The notes under the pieces were generated by a model. That model was not told the DNA's origin and searched no databases. It was given only the letters and a program-made list of their open reading frames with translations. DNA of 64,000 bases from NCBI GenBank assembly GCA_016125275.1, contig WGMB01000006.1, forward strand, positions 153,684 to 217,683. The letters run 5' to 3'. The position numbers and the translations under genes are program-made. This document shows positions 1 to 9,586 of the stretch, one piece after another. The stretch comes from Acidobacteriota bacterium. GTDB lineage: Bacteria > Acidobacteriota > Terriglobia > Bryobacterales > UBA6623. Within the stretch, counting starts at the first letter, position 1; every line of letters begins with the position of its first letter.

Positions 1-521
1 ATGGAGACCGTCGACTGCACCGGAATGCGGCTCTCGCCGGAAAGGCCAAGTCCGCCCTCGCCGACATCGAGGATGCGCACCCGAACCTCCTGGCGGCCGT
101 GCGAAGGCGATTGCCAGATGACCGTGGCCTCACCCTGGATCGGAGTCCGATCGAAGCGGCGCTGTTCATGACGAATGAGCTTGAGGCCGATCCGCCAGTC
201 GCCATGGTCGGCTTGGCAGTGCCGCACCATCGCCTTCGCCGGGGCTTCCTCCCCCAGGGTGATCAGCACCGGCGAGCCCGCGTCCAGCCGGTAGGGCGAG
301 CGCAGCCCCATGCCTTCCTTGGAACGGTCGCAGACCCAGGCAATCTCGGCGTGGCGTTCCCCTTCCTCGTCGATCCATTCGACCAGAGCTCGTTCGGCGC
401 TGGAGGTCCGATCTCCCGCCCGGTGCTCCGGTTCCTCGGCGACGAGCCCGAGCGTTGGCGGGTGCTCCTCCCGGTTCCTGGCAAGCAAGCGGTCGAAAAG
501 ACCCGAGAACAGCACCGACAT
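1..521 (-). CDS. Tandem PilZ-domain protein (3' end outside window)
   Basis: The frame is open from an ATG at 521 to the window edge, giving 173 codons with the C-terminus missing. Two PilZ-like units are visible. The first ends in DWRIGLKLIRHEQRRF. The second begins RTPIQGEATVIWQ and continues through ILDVGEGGLGLSGES, which matches the PilZ pattern of a basic RxxxR start followed by a D/NxSxxG-type strand. PilZ domains commonly bind c-di-GMP, so a role in second-messenger control is plausible, but the effector output is unknown. An AGGAG sits directly against the ATG, so a slightly different start is possible. The gene lies 35 bases behind the DUF72 gene on the same strand and may be co-transcribed with it. 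Confidence 0.7.
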   Translation of the reverse strand, partial: MSVLFSGLFDRLLARNREEHPPTLGLVAEEPEHRAGDRTSSAERALVEWIDEEGERHAEIAWVCDRSKEGMGLRSPYRLDAGSPVLITLGEEAPAKAMVRHCQADHGDWRIGLKLIRHEQRRFDRTPIQGEATVIWQSPSHGRQEVRVRILDVGEGGLGLSGESRIPVQSTVS

Positions 522-556
522 CTCCTGAGGACGATCGGCGGATCGGGCCGGCGAGT

Positions 557-1270
557 TCAGTCTGAAAATCGGCCGAGCAGCTCTTCGGCGTAGAGAGCGC
601 CATGCGGGGTGTCTTCGTGCTTGAAGTACAGGAAGACCGAGCGACCCTCGCCGAGCAGGTCGCCCACTTTGTCCCCGATGGCCGCGCGGTCGTCGGCGGA
701 GTAGTCCGCCTTGCGCAGGCGGAAGTAGACAAAGTCGGCCGTCATCACGTCCGGCGCGACGAGCGTTTCGGACTCGGCCTGGCACAGGCAGGCGTTGCTC
801 CGCCGGAGCGCTTCATAGACCGACGGCTCATGCCAGCTCTCGTGCCGAAACTCGAAGGCGCACCGCATATCGGCCGGCAGCAGAGGCAGAAACTTCTCGA
901 GTCTTTCGAGATCGAGCTTGAGGTGGGGCGGCAACTGGAACAGCACGACGCCGAGCCGGCCGGCCTGCCGCAGCGGCCCGAGCGAATCCAAAAAGAACGT
1001 CGTCGCCTCCCCGGCCTCCTTCAACCGCAGGAAGTGCGTGATGCGCTGGTGCGCCTTGACGCTGAAGACGAAGCCGTCCGGCGTCTGGTCGATCCACTTC
1101 TGGAGCGACGACGCGGTGGGCGTGCGGCGGAAGGTGTAGTTGATCTCGACACTGTTGAGCCGCGAAGCGTAGTGTTCCAGAAACTTCGCCTGGGGCGTCT
1201 TGGCCGGATAGAAGTCGGGCTTCCAGGCGGGATAGGCGAAGCCGGAGGCGCCGGCGTACAGGCGAGCCAT
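557..1270 (-). CDS. DUF72 (YecE-like) family protein
   Basis: The 237-residue product has the usual DUF72 length and opens MARLYAGASGFAYPAWKPDF, the family's G[TC]SG(W/F)xYxxW start. It continues with the characteristic LNSVEINYTFRR and FEFRHESW segments. DUF72 proteins form a TIM-barrel-like fold; their reaction is not established. A TATACT hexamer (1281-1286, read on the minus strand) lies 10 bases before the ATG, so the leader is very short. The gene is divergent from galT and precedes the PilZ gene. Confidence 0.92.
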   Translation of the reverse strand: MARLYAGASGFAYPAWKPDFYPAKTPQAKFLEHYASRLNSVEINYTFRRTPTASSLQKWIDQTPDGFVFSVKAHQRITHFLRLKEAGEATTFFLDSLGPLRQAGRLGVVLFQLPPHLKLDLERLEKFLPLLPADMRCAFEFRHESWHEPSVYEALRRSNACLCQAESETLVAPDVMTADFVYFRLRKADYSADDRAAIGDKVGDLLGEGRSVFLYFKHEDTPHGALYAEELLGRFSD

Positions 1271-1280
1271 AGCGTTCGCC

Positions 1281-1286
1281 AGTATA
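1281..1286 (-). promoter_or_regulatory. Putative -10 box TATACT for the DUF72 gene
   Basis: The hexamer TATACT, preceded by GC, sits 10 bases upstream of the ATG at 1270. The same arrangement recurs at other genes in this window. No convincing TTGACA-like -35 box was found. Confidence 0.4.
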
Positions 1287-1354
1287 GCGAGGCCTTCCGC
1301 TGCAACGAATCGGCCGGCGCGGGGATCTTGCTAGGCTGAAAGGGCTTACACGTC

Positions 1355-2401
1355 GTGGACCTGACTGCCCAGCCGCATCGGCGTTGGAACCCCTTGAGCG
1401 GAGAGTGGACTCTCGTATCGCCCCATCGCTCCCGGCGTCCGTGGCAGGGCAAGGTCGAACCGGTCGCTGCGGACGACCTGCCGCCGCATGACCCGGGCTG
1501 CTACCTCTGCCCCGGTGTGGAGCGCGCGGGCGGCGTCCGCAATCCCGACTACGATCAAACCTTCGTCTTCGACAACGACTTCCCCGCGCTGCTGCCGGCC
1601 GGGCCCGAGGCTGAGCCACTGGACGAGGACGGCCTGCTGATGGCGCGCCCGGAACACGGCGTCTGCCGCGTCGTGTGCTTTTCGCCACGTCACGATCTCA
1701 CGCTGGCCCGTATGGAGCAGCCGGCCCTGCGGGGCGTGGTGGACGTCTGGGCTCAGCAGGACGCCGAACTGGGGAGCCGTGACGACCTGCGTTACGTCCA
1801 GATCTTCGAGAACCGCGGCGAGGCGATGGGTTGCAGCAATCCCCACCCGCACGGGCAAATCTGGGCCACCGGCGCGCTACCCAACGAGCCGGAGAAGGAG
1901 CTGCGCGAGCAACGCTTCTACTGGGACGAGCGGCGCCGGCCGCTGCTGGCGGACTACCTCGCCCTGGAGATGAACCGCGTGGAGCGGGTGGTCTGCGCTA
2001 ACGAGGAGTTCGTGGCCCTGGTCCCTTTCTGGGCGGTGTGGCCCTTCGAGATCCTGCTGCTGCCGCGGCGGCCCTTCGCCGCCTGGCGAGAGATGACGTC
2101 CGCCGAGCGCGACGGGTTGGCGGAGATTCTGGGCCGGCTCTGCCGCCGCTACGACAATCTCTTCCAGGCGCCGTTCCCCTATTCGATGGGCTTTCATCCG
2201 GCGCCGTGCGACGGCGAAGAACACCCCGAGTGGGTCTTCCACGCCCACTTCTACCCGCCGCTGCTGCGCTCGGCGACGGTCCGGAAGTTCATGGTGGGTT
2301 TCGAGATGTTGGGCATGCCGCAGCGGGACATTACGCCCGAGGCGGCGGCGGCCCAGTTGCGGCGCCTGCCCGATCGGCACTACCGCGACGCGCTAGAATG
2401 A
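1355..2401 (+). CDS. galT: Galactose-1-phosphate uridylyltransferase
   Basis: The 348-residue protein would transfer UMP between UDP-glucose and galactose-1-phosphate in the Leloir pathway, in the cytoplasm. The active-site stretch HPHGQ is at 164-168, with the nucleophilic His expected at 166. Zinc-ligand cysteines CYLC are at 49-52. [18 protein letters not shown] is the classical family signature. Length fits the family. Translation starts at GTG 1355, and a TAGGCT hexamer at 1332-1337 is a candidate -10. No other galactose gene is adjacent, so the enzyme is not part of a visible gal operon here. Confidence 0.96.
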   Translation: MDLTAQPHRRWNPLSGEWTLVSPHRSRRPWQGKVEPVAADDLPPHDPGCYLCPGVERAGGVRNPDYDQTFVFDNDFPALLPAGPEAEPLDEDGLLMARPEHGVCRVVCFSPRHDLTLARMEQPALRGVVDVWAQQDAELGSRDDLRYVQIFENRGEAMGCSNPHPHGQIWATGALPNEPEKELREQRFYWDERRRPLLADYLALEMNRVERVVCANEEFVALVPFWAVWPFEILLLPRRPFAAWREMTSAERDGLAEILGRLCRRYDNLFQAPFPYSMGFHPAPCDGEEHPEWVFHAHFYPPLLRSATVRKFMVGFEMLGMPQRDITPEAAAAQLRRLPDRHYRDALE

Positions 2402-2417
2402 GCCCCGGACTCGTTCG

Positions 2418-5400
2418 ATGCGTCTGTTGACCGCGCTCATTTCGCTAGCCGCCCTCCCCCTTGCCGGGCTCGCCGCCGCCCTGGACCCTCCGCAGCGCAT
2501 CGAGTTCAACCGCGACGTCCGCCCGATCCTTTCCGATCGCTGTTTCGCCTGCCACGGGCCCGATGCGGAGAACCGCAAGACGCCCTTGCGCCTCGACACC
2601 GCCGAAGGGGCTGCGGTGGATCTCAACTCCGGCGGCCGCGCCCTGACGCCGGGCGATCCTTCGACCAGTAAGCTCATCGAACGTGTGCGCAGCGACAGCC
2701 CCGTGCTGCGCATGCCACCGGCCTACGCCGGCCACGACGCGCTGACCGAGCCGGAGATCCGCGTGCTCGAGCGCTGGATCGAGCAAGGAGCGGCCTTCGA
2801 GTCGCACTGGGCGTTTCGGTCGCCGACCCGCCCGCACACGCCGGTGGTTCGTCGCCAGGACTGGGTACGCAACCCGATCGACGCTTTCGTGCTGGCCCGG
2901 CTGGAGCAGGAGGGGCTGTCTCCTTCGCGCGAAGCCGACAAGGCCAAGCTGCTGCGCCGCGTGAGCCTCGACTTGACGGGCTTGCCGGCCTCGCCGGTCG
3001 AGCTCGATCGCTTTCTCTCCGACCGCTCGCCGGACGCCTATGAGAAGGCCGTGCGTCGGCTACTCGATTCGCCGCGGTATGGCGAGCGTATGGCCCTGCT
3101 TTGGCTCGACGCCGCGCGCTATGCCGACACCAACGGCTATCAGAGCGACGGCTCGCGTTCGATGTGGCGCTGGCGGGACTGGGTGATCGCGAGCTTCAAC
3201 CAGAACATGCCGTTCGACGAGTTCACCGTCGAGCAGATCGCCGGGGACTTGCTGCCCGGCGCCACTCGCGACCAGATCCTGGCCACGGGCTTTCTGCGCA
3301 ACCACAGGACCAACGCCGAGGGCGGCATTGTCGAGGAAGAGTTCATGGTGGAGTACGCCGCCGACCGGGCCGAGACGACCGCGACGGTATGGATGGGGCT
3401 GACGGTCGGCTGCGCCCGCTGCCACGACCATAAGTTCGACCCCATCAAGCAGAAGGAGTTCTACCAGCTCTTCGCCTACTTCAACAACCTCGACGAGCGA
3501 GGCCTGGTCTACAACTTCGGCAACGACGGGCCGCAGATCAAAGCTCCGACCCGCGAACAGGACGCCAAGCTCGAAATCCTCCGCGCCGCCGCCGCCGAAG
3601 CCGACAGCAAATGGGACGCCTTGGCCGGGCCGATCCGGGCCGCCCGCAAGAGCTGGGAGAGCGGGCTCGCTCCCGACGCCCACGCGGACTTCCCCTCCCG
3701 GAACCTGCTGGCGCGCTTCCCGCTCGACGACGCCTTGGAGGCGACTGCGCTGGTCGGAGTGGACGACGACAAACGGAACCTGCAACCGAAGCCTTCCGAG
3801 CCGGCCTTCTCTGACGGCCTTTTCGCCAGGGCCGGGGCTTTCGACGGCGAGCGCTATCTCGACGCCGGCGGCATTGCGGGATTCCAGTACGACGACCCCT
3901 TCACGGTCTCCCTCTGGCTGAAGCCGGAGGCCGCTGACGGCGGCGTGATCTCGCGGATGCAGGACCACGACACGGGTTCTGGCTGGGGCCTGTTGTTGCG
4001 CGAGGGGCGGTTGCGCTTCGAGTTCACGATGCGCCACACGGACCACTCCTTGCGGGTCGAAACCCAGCGCGCCCTGCCGCTCGACGAGTGGAGCCACGTC
4101 GCCATCGTCTTTGGCGGCGAGTTGCCCAGCCACCGCTCGCTGCGACTGGTGGTCAACGGTGAGAGTTGGCCGTTCGAGGTGGAGTGGGATGACTTGAAGT
4201 GGCCGATCGGCTACGCCAACTACCCGCTACGCATCGGCGCGGCGGCCGGCCGGCGCTTCCAGGGCCTCATCGACGAGGTGCGGATGTACGGGCGCGCGCT
4301 GGACGAAGCCGAGGTCGCCGCTTTGGGCGTCTCGACGCCGGTCGGCGTTCTGGCCGCCCGGGCCCGGCGGACCGAGGCCGAGGAGGCTCGCCTACAACTG
4401 GCCTTCCTGGAAGCGGCGGCGCCCCGGGAGATTCGCACCGCGCTGGAGGCGAAGCGAGAAGCCGAGCGCCGGGCCGAGCGGTTCGAGAAGTCCTTGCCCA
4501 CCGTGATGGTGATGCGCGAGATGGATCAGCCGCGGCAGGCGCATGTGCTGCGCCGCGGCGCTTACGATGCGCCCGGCGACCCCGTCAGCCCCGGCGTGCC
4601 GTCGTTTCTGCCGCCGCTGCCCGCGGATGCCCCCGCGAACCGGCTGGGGTTGGCGCGCTGGCTGGTGGCGCCAGAGAATCCTCTGACGGCGCGCGTGGCG
4701 GTCAATCGCTTCTGGCAGATGCTGTTCGGCCGCGGCCTGGTGGCCACGGCGGAGGACTTCGGCTCGCAAGGCCAGTGGCCGTCCCATCCGGAGCTGTTGG
4801 ATTGGCTGGCCGTGGAGTTCGTCCAGTCGGGCTGGGACGTCAAGCATCTGCTCGAGCTGATGGTCACCAGCGCGGCCTATCGTCAGGACTCCGCCGTCAC
4901 GCCGCAGTTGCTGGAGCGCGACCCCGAAAACCGCCTGCTGGCCCGTGGGCCCCGCTTGCGACTGGACGCCGCCGCCATCCGCGACCAAGCGCTTTGGCTG
5001 GCCGGCGAGTTGCAGCAGGAGATCGGCGGACCGCCGGTGAAGCCCTATCAGCCCAAGGGGCTTTGGGAGGAGGTCTCCGGTCGCAGCTACGTGCTCGACG
5101 AAGGCGGCGACCTCTACCGGCGAAGCCTCTATACCTACTGGAAGCGCACGGTGGCTCCGCCAGCGATGATCGCCTTCGACGCTAGTGATCGTGAGAGTTG
5201 TTCGGTCAAGCCCAAGCGCACCAACACACCGTTGCAGGCTCTGAACCTGATGAACGACGAGACCTACCTGGAGGCCGCCCGCCACCTGGCCGAGCGCTCG
5301 CTGCGCGACGGCGGCCTGACGCCGGAGGACCGCCTGTCGTGGGCCTTCCGGTTGGCGACGGCGCGCCCGCCGACGGCCTCGGAGTCCAAGGCTCTGGTGG

Positions 5401-5573
5401 GACTGCAAGCTCGGCTGCTGGCCGACTACCGCAAGAACCCCGACGCCGCGTACGACTACCTGGAGCCGGGCGAGTCGGGCTGGGATTCCGGTTTCGACGC
5501 AGCCGAGTTGGCCTCCTACGCCGGCGCGGCCAGCCTGATCCTCAATCTCGACGAGGTGATTACCAAGGAATGA
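2418..5573 (+). CDS. PSCyt1/DUF1549/LamG/DUF1553 exported protein
   Basis: This is a 1051-residue exported protein with a hydrophobic signal peptide over about the first 20 residues. Next comes a planctomycete-type cytochrome c motif (CFACH, Cys42-Cys45-His46), then DUF1549 with [11 protein letters not shown] near residue 331. A LamG/concanavalin-like insert spans about 430-630, and DUF1553 runs from about 740 to 1000. Proteins of this architecture are abundant in Planctomycetes, Verrucomicrobia and Acidobacteria, and are thought to act with DUF1501 partners in polysaccharide or sulfated-glycan breakdown; the biochemistry is unproven. Its stop overlaps the start of the DUF1501 gene (ATGA), so the two are translationally coupled. 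TAGAAT at 2394-2399 is a candidate -10. Confidence 0.93.
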   Translation: MRLLTALISLAALPLAGLAAALDPPQRIEFNRDVRPILSDRCFACHGPDAENRKTPLRLDTAEGAAVDLNSGGRALTPGDPSTSKLIERVRSDSPVLRMPPAYAGHDALTEPEIRVLERWIEQGAAFESHWAFRSPTRPHTPVVRRQDWVRNPIDAFVLARLEQEGLSPSREADKAKLLRRVSLDLTGLPASPVELDRFLSDRSPDAYEKAVRRLLDSPRYGERMALLWLDAARYADTNGYQSDGSRSMWRWRDWVIASFNQNMPFDEFTVEQIAGDLLPGATRDQILATGFLRNHRTNAEGGIVEEEFMVEYAADRAETTATVWMGLTVGCARCHDHKFDPIKQKEFYQLFAYFNNLDERGLVYNFGNDGPQIKAPTREQDAKLEILRAAAAEADSKWDALAGPIRAARKSWESGLAPDAHADFPSRNLLARFPLDDALEATALVGVDDDKRNLQPKPSEPAFSDGLFARAGAFDGERYLDAGGIAGFQYDDPFTVSLWLKPEAADGGVISRMQDHDTGSGWGLLLREGRLRFEFTMRHTDHSLRVETQRALPLDEWSHVAIVFGGELPSHRSLRLVVNGESWPFEVEWDDLKWPIGYANYPLRIGAAAGRRFQGLIDEVRMYGRALDEAEVAALGVSTPVGVLAARARRTEAEEARLQLAFLEAAAPREIRTALEAKREAERRAERFEKSLPTVMVMREMDQPRQAHVLRRGAYDAPGDPVSPGVPSFLPPLPADAPANRLGLARWLVAPENPLTARVAVNRFWQMLFGRGLVATAEDFGSQGQWPSHPELLDWLAVEFVQSGWDVKHLLELMVTSAAYRQDSAVTPQLLERDPENRLLARGPRLRLDAAAIRDQALWLAGELQQEIGGPPVKPYQPKGLWEEVSGRSYVLDEGGDLYRRSLYTYWKRTVAPPAMIAFDASDRESCSVKPKRTNTPLQALNLMNDETYLEAARHLAERSLRDGGLTPEDRLSWAFRLATARPPTASESKALVGLQARLLADYRKNPDAAYDYLEPGESGWDSGFDAAELASYAGAASLILNLDEVITKE

Positions 5574-7009
5574 AACCCCTCGACGAACACCGCAAGTTAT
5601 TGACGCGCCGGCACTTCTTCGGCAAGACGGCCACGGGCCTGGGGCTGCCCGCCCTGGCCGGGCTGCTGGCTCGCGACCTGCCGGCCAAGGGCGGCTCGGG
5701 TGGCCTGTCCGGCCTGCCGCACTTCGCGCCGAAGGCCAAGCGCGTGATCTACCTGTTCATGTCGGGCGGGCCGTCCCAGATGGAGCTGTTCGACTACAAG
5801 CCGAGTCTCGACGGCTCGGTCGGCCAGGAGCTGCCGGCCTCCATCCGGGGCAATCAGCGGCTGACCGGCATGACTTCCACGCAGGCGAGCTTTCCGGTCG
5901 TGCCATCGAAGTTCTCGTTCGCGCGCCACGGCGAATCCGGCGCCTGGGTCAGCGAGCTGTTGCCGCACACGGCCAAAGTCGTCGATCGGCTGTGCTTTTT
6001 GCGGGGGATGCACACCGAGGCGATCAACCACGACCCGGCGGTGACGTTCTTCCAGACCGGCTCGCAGATCGCCGGCCGGCCCAGCATGGGCGCCTGGATC
6101 AGCTATGGGCTGGGCAGCGAAAGCGAGGATCTGCCGGCCTTCGTCGTGCTGATTACCCAAGGTACGGGCGGACAACCCATCTACGATCGACTTTGGGGCG
6201 CGGGTTTTCTGCCCACTCGCTACCAGGGCGTCAAGTTCCGCTCGGTCGGCGATCCGGTGCTGTGGTTGACCGACCCCGAAGGGTTCTCCCGCGACCAGCG
6301 GCGCGCTTGGCTCGATACCCTCGAGAGCCTGAACCACGAGCGGCTGGCCGAGTTGGGCGACCCGGAGATTGGCACCCGCATCGCCCAGTACGAAATGGCC
6401 TTTCGGATGCAGTCTTCCGTGCCGGAGCTCACCGACCTCTCCGCCGAGCCCGACAAGACCTTCGAGCGCTACGGCGACGACGCCAAGAAGCCCGGAACCT
6501 TCGCCGCGAACTGCCTGCTCGCCCGGCGGCTGGCCGAGCGCGGCGTTCGCTTCATCCAGCTCTACCACAGGGGTTGGGACCAGCACGGCGGACTGCCGGG
6601 CGGCATCAAGAAGCAGACCGAGGCGACCGACCAGCCCAGTGCGGCCCTGATCGAAGACCTGGCTGAGCGCGGGTTGCTCGACGATACGCTGGTCGTCTGG
6701 GGCGGCGAGTTCGGTCGCACCGTTTACTGCCAGGGGCGGCTCACGCCCGAGGACTACGGCCGCGACCACCACCCGCGCTGCTTCACCATGTGGATGGCTG
6801 GCGGCGGCGTCAAACCCGGCTTTTCGATCGGCGAGACGGACGACTACTCCTACAACGTGGTCTCGGGCGCGACCCACGTGCACGACCTCCAGGCGACGAT
6901 CCTGCACCAGTTGGGAATCGACCACAAGCGGCTGACCTTCCAGCACCAAGGCCGGGACTTTCGCCTGACCGACGTGCACGGTGAGCTGATCCAGCCGATC
7001 CTGGCTTGA
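5570..7009 (+). CDS. DUF1501 domain protein with Tat signal
   Basis: The 479-residue product begins [19 protein letters not shown] followed by a hydrophobic stretch, a twin-arginine (Tat) export signal with RRHFFG. The body carries DUF1501 hallmarks: [16 protein letters not shown] near the start, [12 protein letters not shown], and a C-terminal [12 protein letters not shown]1501 belongs to the alkaline-phosphatase/sulfatase-like superfamily, and its members are almost always paired with DUF1549/DUF1553 proteins as here. The ATG at 5570 overlaps the upstream stop by four bases. A longer open frame from 5198 exists but overlaps the upstream gene and lacks the Tat start, so the later start was chosen. 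Confidence 0.94.
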   Translation: MKPLDEHRKLLTRRHFFGKTATGLGLPALAGLLARDLPAKGGSGGLSGLPHFAPKAKRVIYLFMSGGPSQMELFDYKPSLDGSVGQELPASIRGNQRLTGMTSTQASFPVVPSKFSFARHGESGAWVSELLPHTAKVVDRLCFLRGMHTEAINHDPAVTFFQTGSQIAGRPSMGAWISYGLGSESEDLPAFVVLITQGTGGQPIYDRLWGAGFLPTRYQGVKFRSVGDPVLWLTDPEGFSRDQRRAWLDTLESLNHERLAELGDPEIGTRIAQYEMAFRMQSSVPELTDLSAEPDKTFERYGDDAKKPGTFAANCLLARRLAERGVRFIQLYHRGWDQHGGLPGGIKKQTEATDQPSAALIEDLAERGLLDDTLVVWGGEFGRTVYCQGRLTPEDYGRDHHPRCFTMWMAGGGVKPGFSIGETDDYSYNVVSGATHVHDLQATILHQLGIDHKRLTFQHQGRDFRLTDVHGELIQPILA

Positions 7010-7040
7010 GCCGCACGGGGCTTCGGCCCGCGATGAACGC

Positions 7041-7613
7041 TCAGTCCGCGTAGTGGCGCGTGATGAGGTCGTGCTGCACCCACAGCAGCTTGCCAAAGGC
7101 CCGCAGAGCGTCCGCTTTGGCCTCCGCCGGCAGGTCCGCGGCGAGGATCGTGGCGGTGAGGGCGTCGCTGACGAACCCCATCAGCGCGTTCATCTGCACC
7201 AGCGGGACGTCGATCGAGGCGTTGCCGGCCTTGGTCGTATGGATCTTGCCCACCATGTCCAGGTACTCGAGCAGCTTGCCGTCGTAGGGCGCCGTCACCA
7301 GCCGCTCCAGATAGCGGGACAAATGGGCCTTGCGGAAAGCGATCTGCGGATGGTCCGGCGTCAGCTCCTCGAGCTTCGCGGGGACCGCTCCGTCATAGCC
7401 GTGCTGGCGCGGAGCGAAATGACGCCAAGTGCAGTCGTACTCGTAGAGCTTGGCGTAGACGGCGTCCACCAGTACGGGCACGAGCGGAGCCAGCCAGGCC
7501 GCCGCTCCATGGATGGACGCGATGTCCTTGGGGCCGAACCCCATGAACCCGGCCACGTAAGAGAAACGGTATCCCAGGTCGGATTCGAGCTTCTGTTCGT
7601 CGATCGATTGCAT
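7041..7613 (-). CDS. Protoglobin family haem protein
   Basis: The 190-residue single-domain protein matches protoglobins (globin-coupled-sensor type, extended globin fold). It has the N-terminal YVAGFMGFGPKD segment, CTWRHFAPR, and a putative proximal His97 in FRKAHLSRYLERLV. The family binds O2, CO or NO reversibly. No output domain is fused, so a stand-alone gas-binding or nitrite/NO-related role is possible. A purine-rich AGGGAGGG lies upstream of the ATG. The gene is convergent with the DUF1501 gene. Confidence 0.88.
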   Translation of the reverse strand: MQSIDEQKLESDLGYRFSYVAGFMGFGPKDIASIHGAAAWLAPLVPVLVDAVYAKLYEYDCTWRHFAPRQHGYDGAVPAKLEELTPDHPQIAFRKAHLSRYLERLVTAPYDGKLLEYLDMVGKIHTTKAGNASIDVPLVQMNALMGFVSDALTATILAADLPAEAKADALRAFGKLLWVQHDLITRHYAD

Positions 7614-7732
7614 GCCCTTGCACCCTCCCTGATTCCATCGGCGAACTCTCCGTATCCGTTCAGGGCCGAGCGATGCTGTTTTCCGACTGCTGTATCCTAA
7701 CGGTCGAGAACCGGACTGGGGAGGATGACGTG

Positions 7733-8323
7733 ATGACCCGCAGACGAGCAGCCCTGACGTTTTCCCTCGCGGCCTTCGCAGGCCTCGCGCCGCGAGCCCG
7801 TGCGGCGGAGCCCTCGCCGCAAGCGATCGCGAAGGTCTCCGAGCTAGGGGGTCTGGCGCTCGAGATCGCCCAGAAGGATCCCCGCATGGATGTGAGCTTC
7901 CGAGGCGCCGACAAGCTGGAGGATTCCGACTTGGCCGTGCTCAAGGAGCTCGGCGATGTGGTCTACCTGCGTCTCGGTTCCACGCCCGTCGGCGACGCCG
8001 GTATGGACTACGTGGCGCCTCTGACCGGCCTCATCAAGCTCAGCCTCGAGAAGACCAAGATCACCGACGCCGGCCTCGCCAAGCTCGAAGGTTTGACCAA
8101 TCTCGAATACCTCAACATTTACGGCGACGAGGTCACCGACGCTGGTCTGGAGCATCTCAGCGGCATGAAGAAGCTGAAGCATCTCTACGTGTGGCAGACG
8201 AAAGTGACTGACGCAGGCGTCGAGAAGCTCCAGAAGGCTCTGCCCGAAGTGAAGATCGATCGCGGCTGGGAGCTGCCGGCGTCGGAAACCGACAAGGCCA
8301 AGGAAGCGTCGGAATCCAAGTAG
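7733..8323 (+). CDS. Leucine-rich-repeat protein with export signal
   Basis: The chosen ATG gives 196 residues, with a signal peptide starting MTRRRAALTFSLAAFAG and an AxA cleavage region (RARAAEP). The mature part is built of about four ribonuclease-inhibitor/planctomycete-type repeats: DAGMDYVAPLTGLIKLSLEKT, then TDAGLAKLEGLTNLEYLNIYG, and TDAGLEHLSGMKKLKHLYVW, each given here in part. Such proteins are predicted binding scaffolds; the partner is unknown. GGGAGG at 7719-7724 gives a good ribosome-binding distance. TATCCT at 7693-7698 is a possible -10. The C-terminus is charged (KAKEASESK). Confidence 0.82.
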   Translation: MTRRRAALTFSLAAFAGLAPRARAAEPSPQAIAKVSELGGLALEIAQKDPRMDVSFRGADKLEDSDLAVLKELGDVVYLRLGSTPVGDAGMDYVAPLTGLIKLSLEKTKITDAGLAKLEGLTNLEYLNIYGDEVTDAGLEHLSGMKKLKHLYVWQTKVTDAGVEKLQKALPEVKIDRGWELPASETDKAKEASESK

Positions 8324-8355
8324 CCGCGCGCGCGAATCCCTTACCCTGAGAAGAG

Positions 8356-8976
8356 ATGCGGAAAACGAGTCTAGCCCGCCTGTTGCTCGCAGGACTGTGT
8401 TGTGTCGCCGGTCTGTCGGCGGCGACAAAGGAAGAGATCGCCGAAGTCGACAAGCTGCTGCGGGACGGCTCCGACCGCTTCCTGGCGCTGGTGAAAGACC
8501 TTTCGCCGGAGCAGTGGAACGCCAAGGTCCCGCTGATCCAGCACTCGATCGGGGAGGAAGCCGAGCACATCGCACTGTCGGAGAACGAGCTGCAGCAGGT
8601 GGTCTTGCAGGCCATGCAGGCGGCTCCGGCCCCCGGCGCCGCTGAGCGGCTCAAGGGCAAGCAGGCGAAGCTCAAGGAAGTGATGCTCGGCAAGGACGCC
8701 GCCGAGAATTTCCAGTCTCCCAACAAGATCGCCAACAAGGCCGAGCTACTGGAGTATTTTCCGCTGGTGCACAAGAAGCTGATCGCCATGTGGGATTCGA
8801 CCAAGGAGCGCGAGATGGACGAGCACGTCTACGTCCACCCGCTGCCCAAGGTCGGCGAGCTCAACGCCTTGCAGTGGTTCTACTACATCGCCCTGCACCG
8901 CGAGCGGCACATCCGCCAGATCGAGGCGATCAAGTCGCATCCGGATTTCCCCGGGCAGACCCAGAGCGCGGACTAG
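8356..8976 (+). CDS. Exported DinB-like four-helix protein
   Basis: The 206-residue protein has a signal peptide (LLAGLCCVAGLSAAT) followed by a DinB/YfiT-like four-helix bundle. The likely metal-ligand histidines are His63/His71 (IQHSIGEEAEHIA) and His181/His185 (ALHRERHIRQIE). DinB-family proteins include thiol-dependent transferases as well as many of unknown function. The secreted form seen here is common in Acidobacteria. It is not the DNA polymerase also called DinB. It starts the run of forward genes leading into the repair genes. Confidence 0.85.
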   Translation: MRKTSLARLLLAGLCCVAGLSAATKEEIAEVDKLLRDGSDRFLALVKDLSPEQWNAKVPLIQHSIGEEAEHIALSENELQQVVLQAMQAAPAPGAAERLKGKQAKLKEVMLGKDAAENFQSPNKIANKAELLEYFPLVHKKLIAMWDSTKEREMDEHVYVHPLPKVGELNALQWFYYIALHRERHIRQIEAIKSHPDFPGQTQSAD

Positions 8977-8989
8977 CCGTGGAGGCGGC

Positions 8990-9577
8990 GTGCCGAACCT
9001 CTACGGACGCCGGCCTCTGCCTCGATCCTTCTACGAGCGGGATACGGTCTCGGTGGCCCGGGATCTGCTGGGGACGGTCGTCGTCCATGGACCGGTCGCC
9101 GGACGCATCGTCGAGACCGAGGCCTATCTGGGGGCCGACGACGAGGCCGCCCATAGCTTCGCCGGCCTCACCCCTCGCACCCGCGTCATCTTCGGCCCGC
9201 CCGGCCGCGCCTACGTCTACTTCACCTACGGCATGCACTACTGCCTGAACCTGGTCGCCGAGCCGGAAGGCCGGCCCGGTTGCGTGCTGCTCCGAGCGCT
9301 CGAACCGCTCGCCGGTGTCGAGGAGATGTTTCGCCGGCGGCCCAAGGCGCGGCGTGAGACGGACCTGTGCTCCGGGCCGGCAAAGCTCACTCAGGCGCTC
9401 GACGTAGGGCTCGAGCTCTACGGCGCTGACGTCACCCGAGGCCCGCTGACCGTGCATCCGCCCGCCGCGAGCGACTCGTTCGAGATCGTCGTTTCGCCGC
9501 GAATCGGGATCACTCGCAGCGCCGCTCTCCCGCTGCGCTTTTTCATCCGCGACAATGAGCATGTCAGCCGCCGCTGA
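8990..9577 (+). CDS. DNA-3-methyladenine glycosylase (AAG/MPG family)
   Basis: The 195-residue enzyme should excise alkylated purines in base-excision repair. The family signature RIVETEAYLG is present. Glu44 corresponds to the catalytic Glu125 of the human enzyme, Tyr46 to Tyr127, and His55 (DEAAHSF) to His136. The downstream PGRAYVYFTYGMHYCLN segment also matches. The start is GTG 8990 with GGAGG at 8981-8985. It is followed within 10 bases by DNA polymerase IV, suggesting a damage-tolerance operon. Confidence 0.95.
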   Translation: MPNLYGRRPLPRSFYERDTVSVARDLLGTVVVHGPVAGRIVETEAYLGADDEAAHSFAGLTPRTRVIFGPPGRAYVYFTYGMHYCLNLVAEPEGRPGCVLLRALEPLAGVEEMFRRRPKARRETDLCSGPAKLTQALDVGLELYGADVTRGPLTVHPPAASDSFEIVVSPRIGITRSAALPLRFFIRDNEHVSRR

Positions 9578-9586
9578 CGCTCCGTC

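Noticed and set aside
8356..8976. Naming the DinB-like four-helix protein as the gene dinB
   Set aside because: The true DNA polymerase IV is at 9587-10840; the helical protein is secreted and unrelated despite the shared label.
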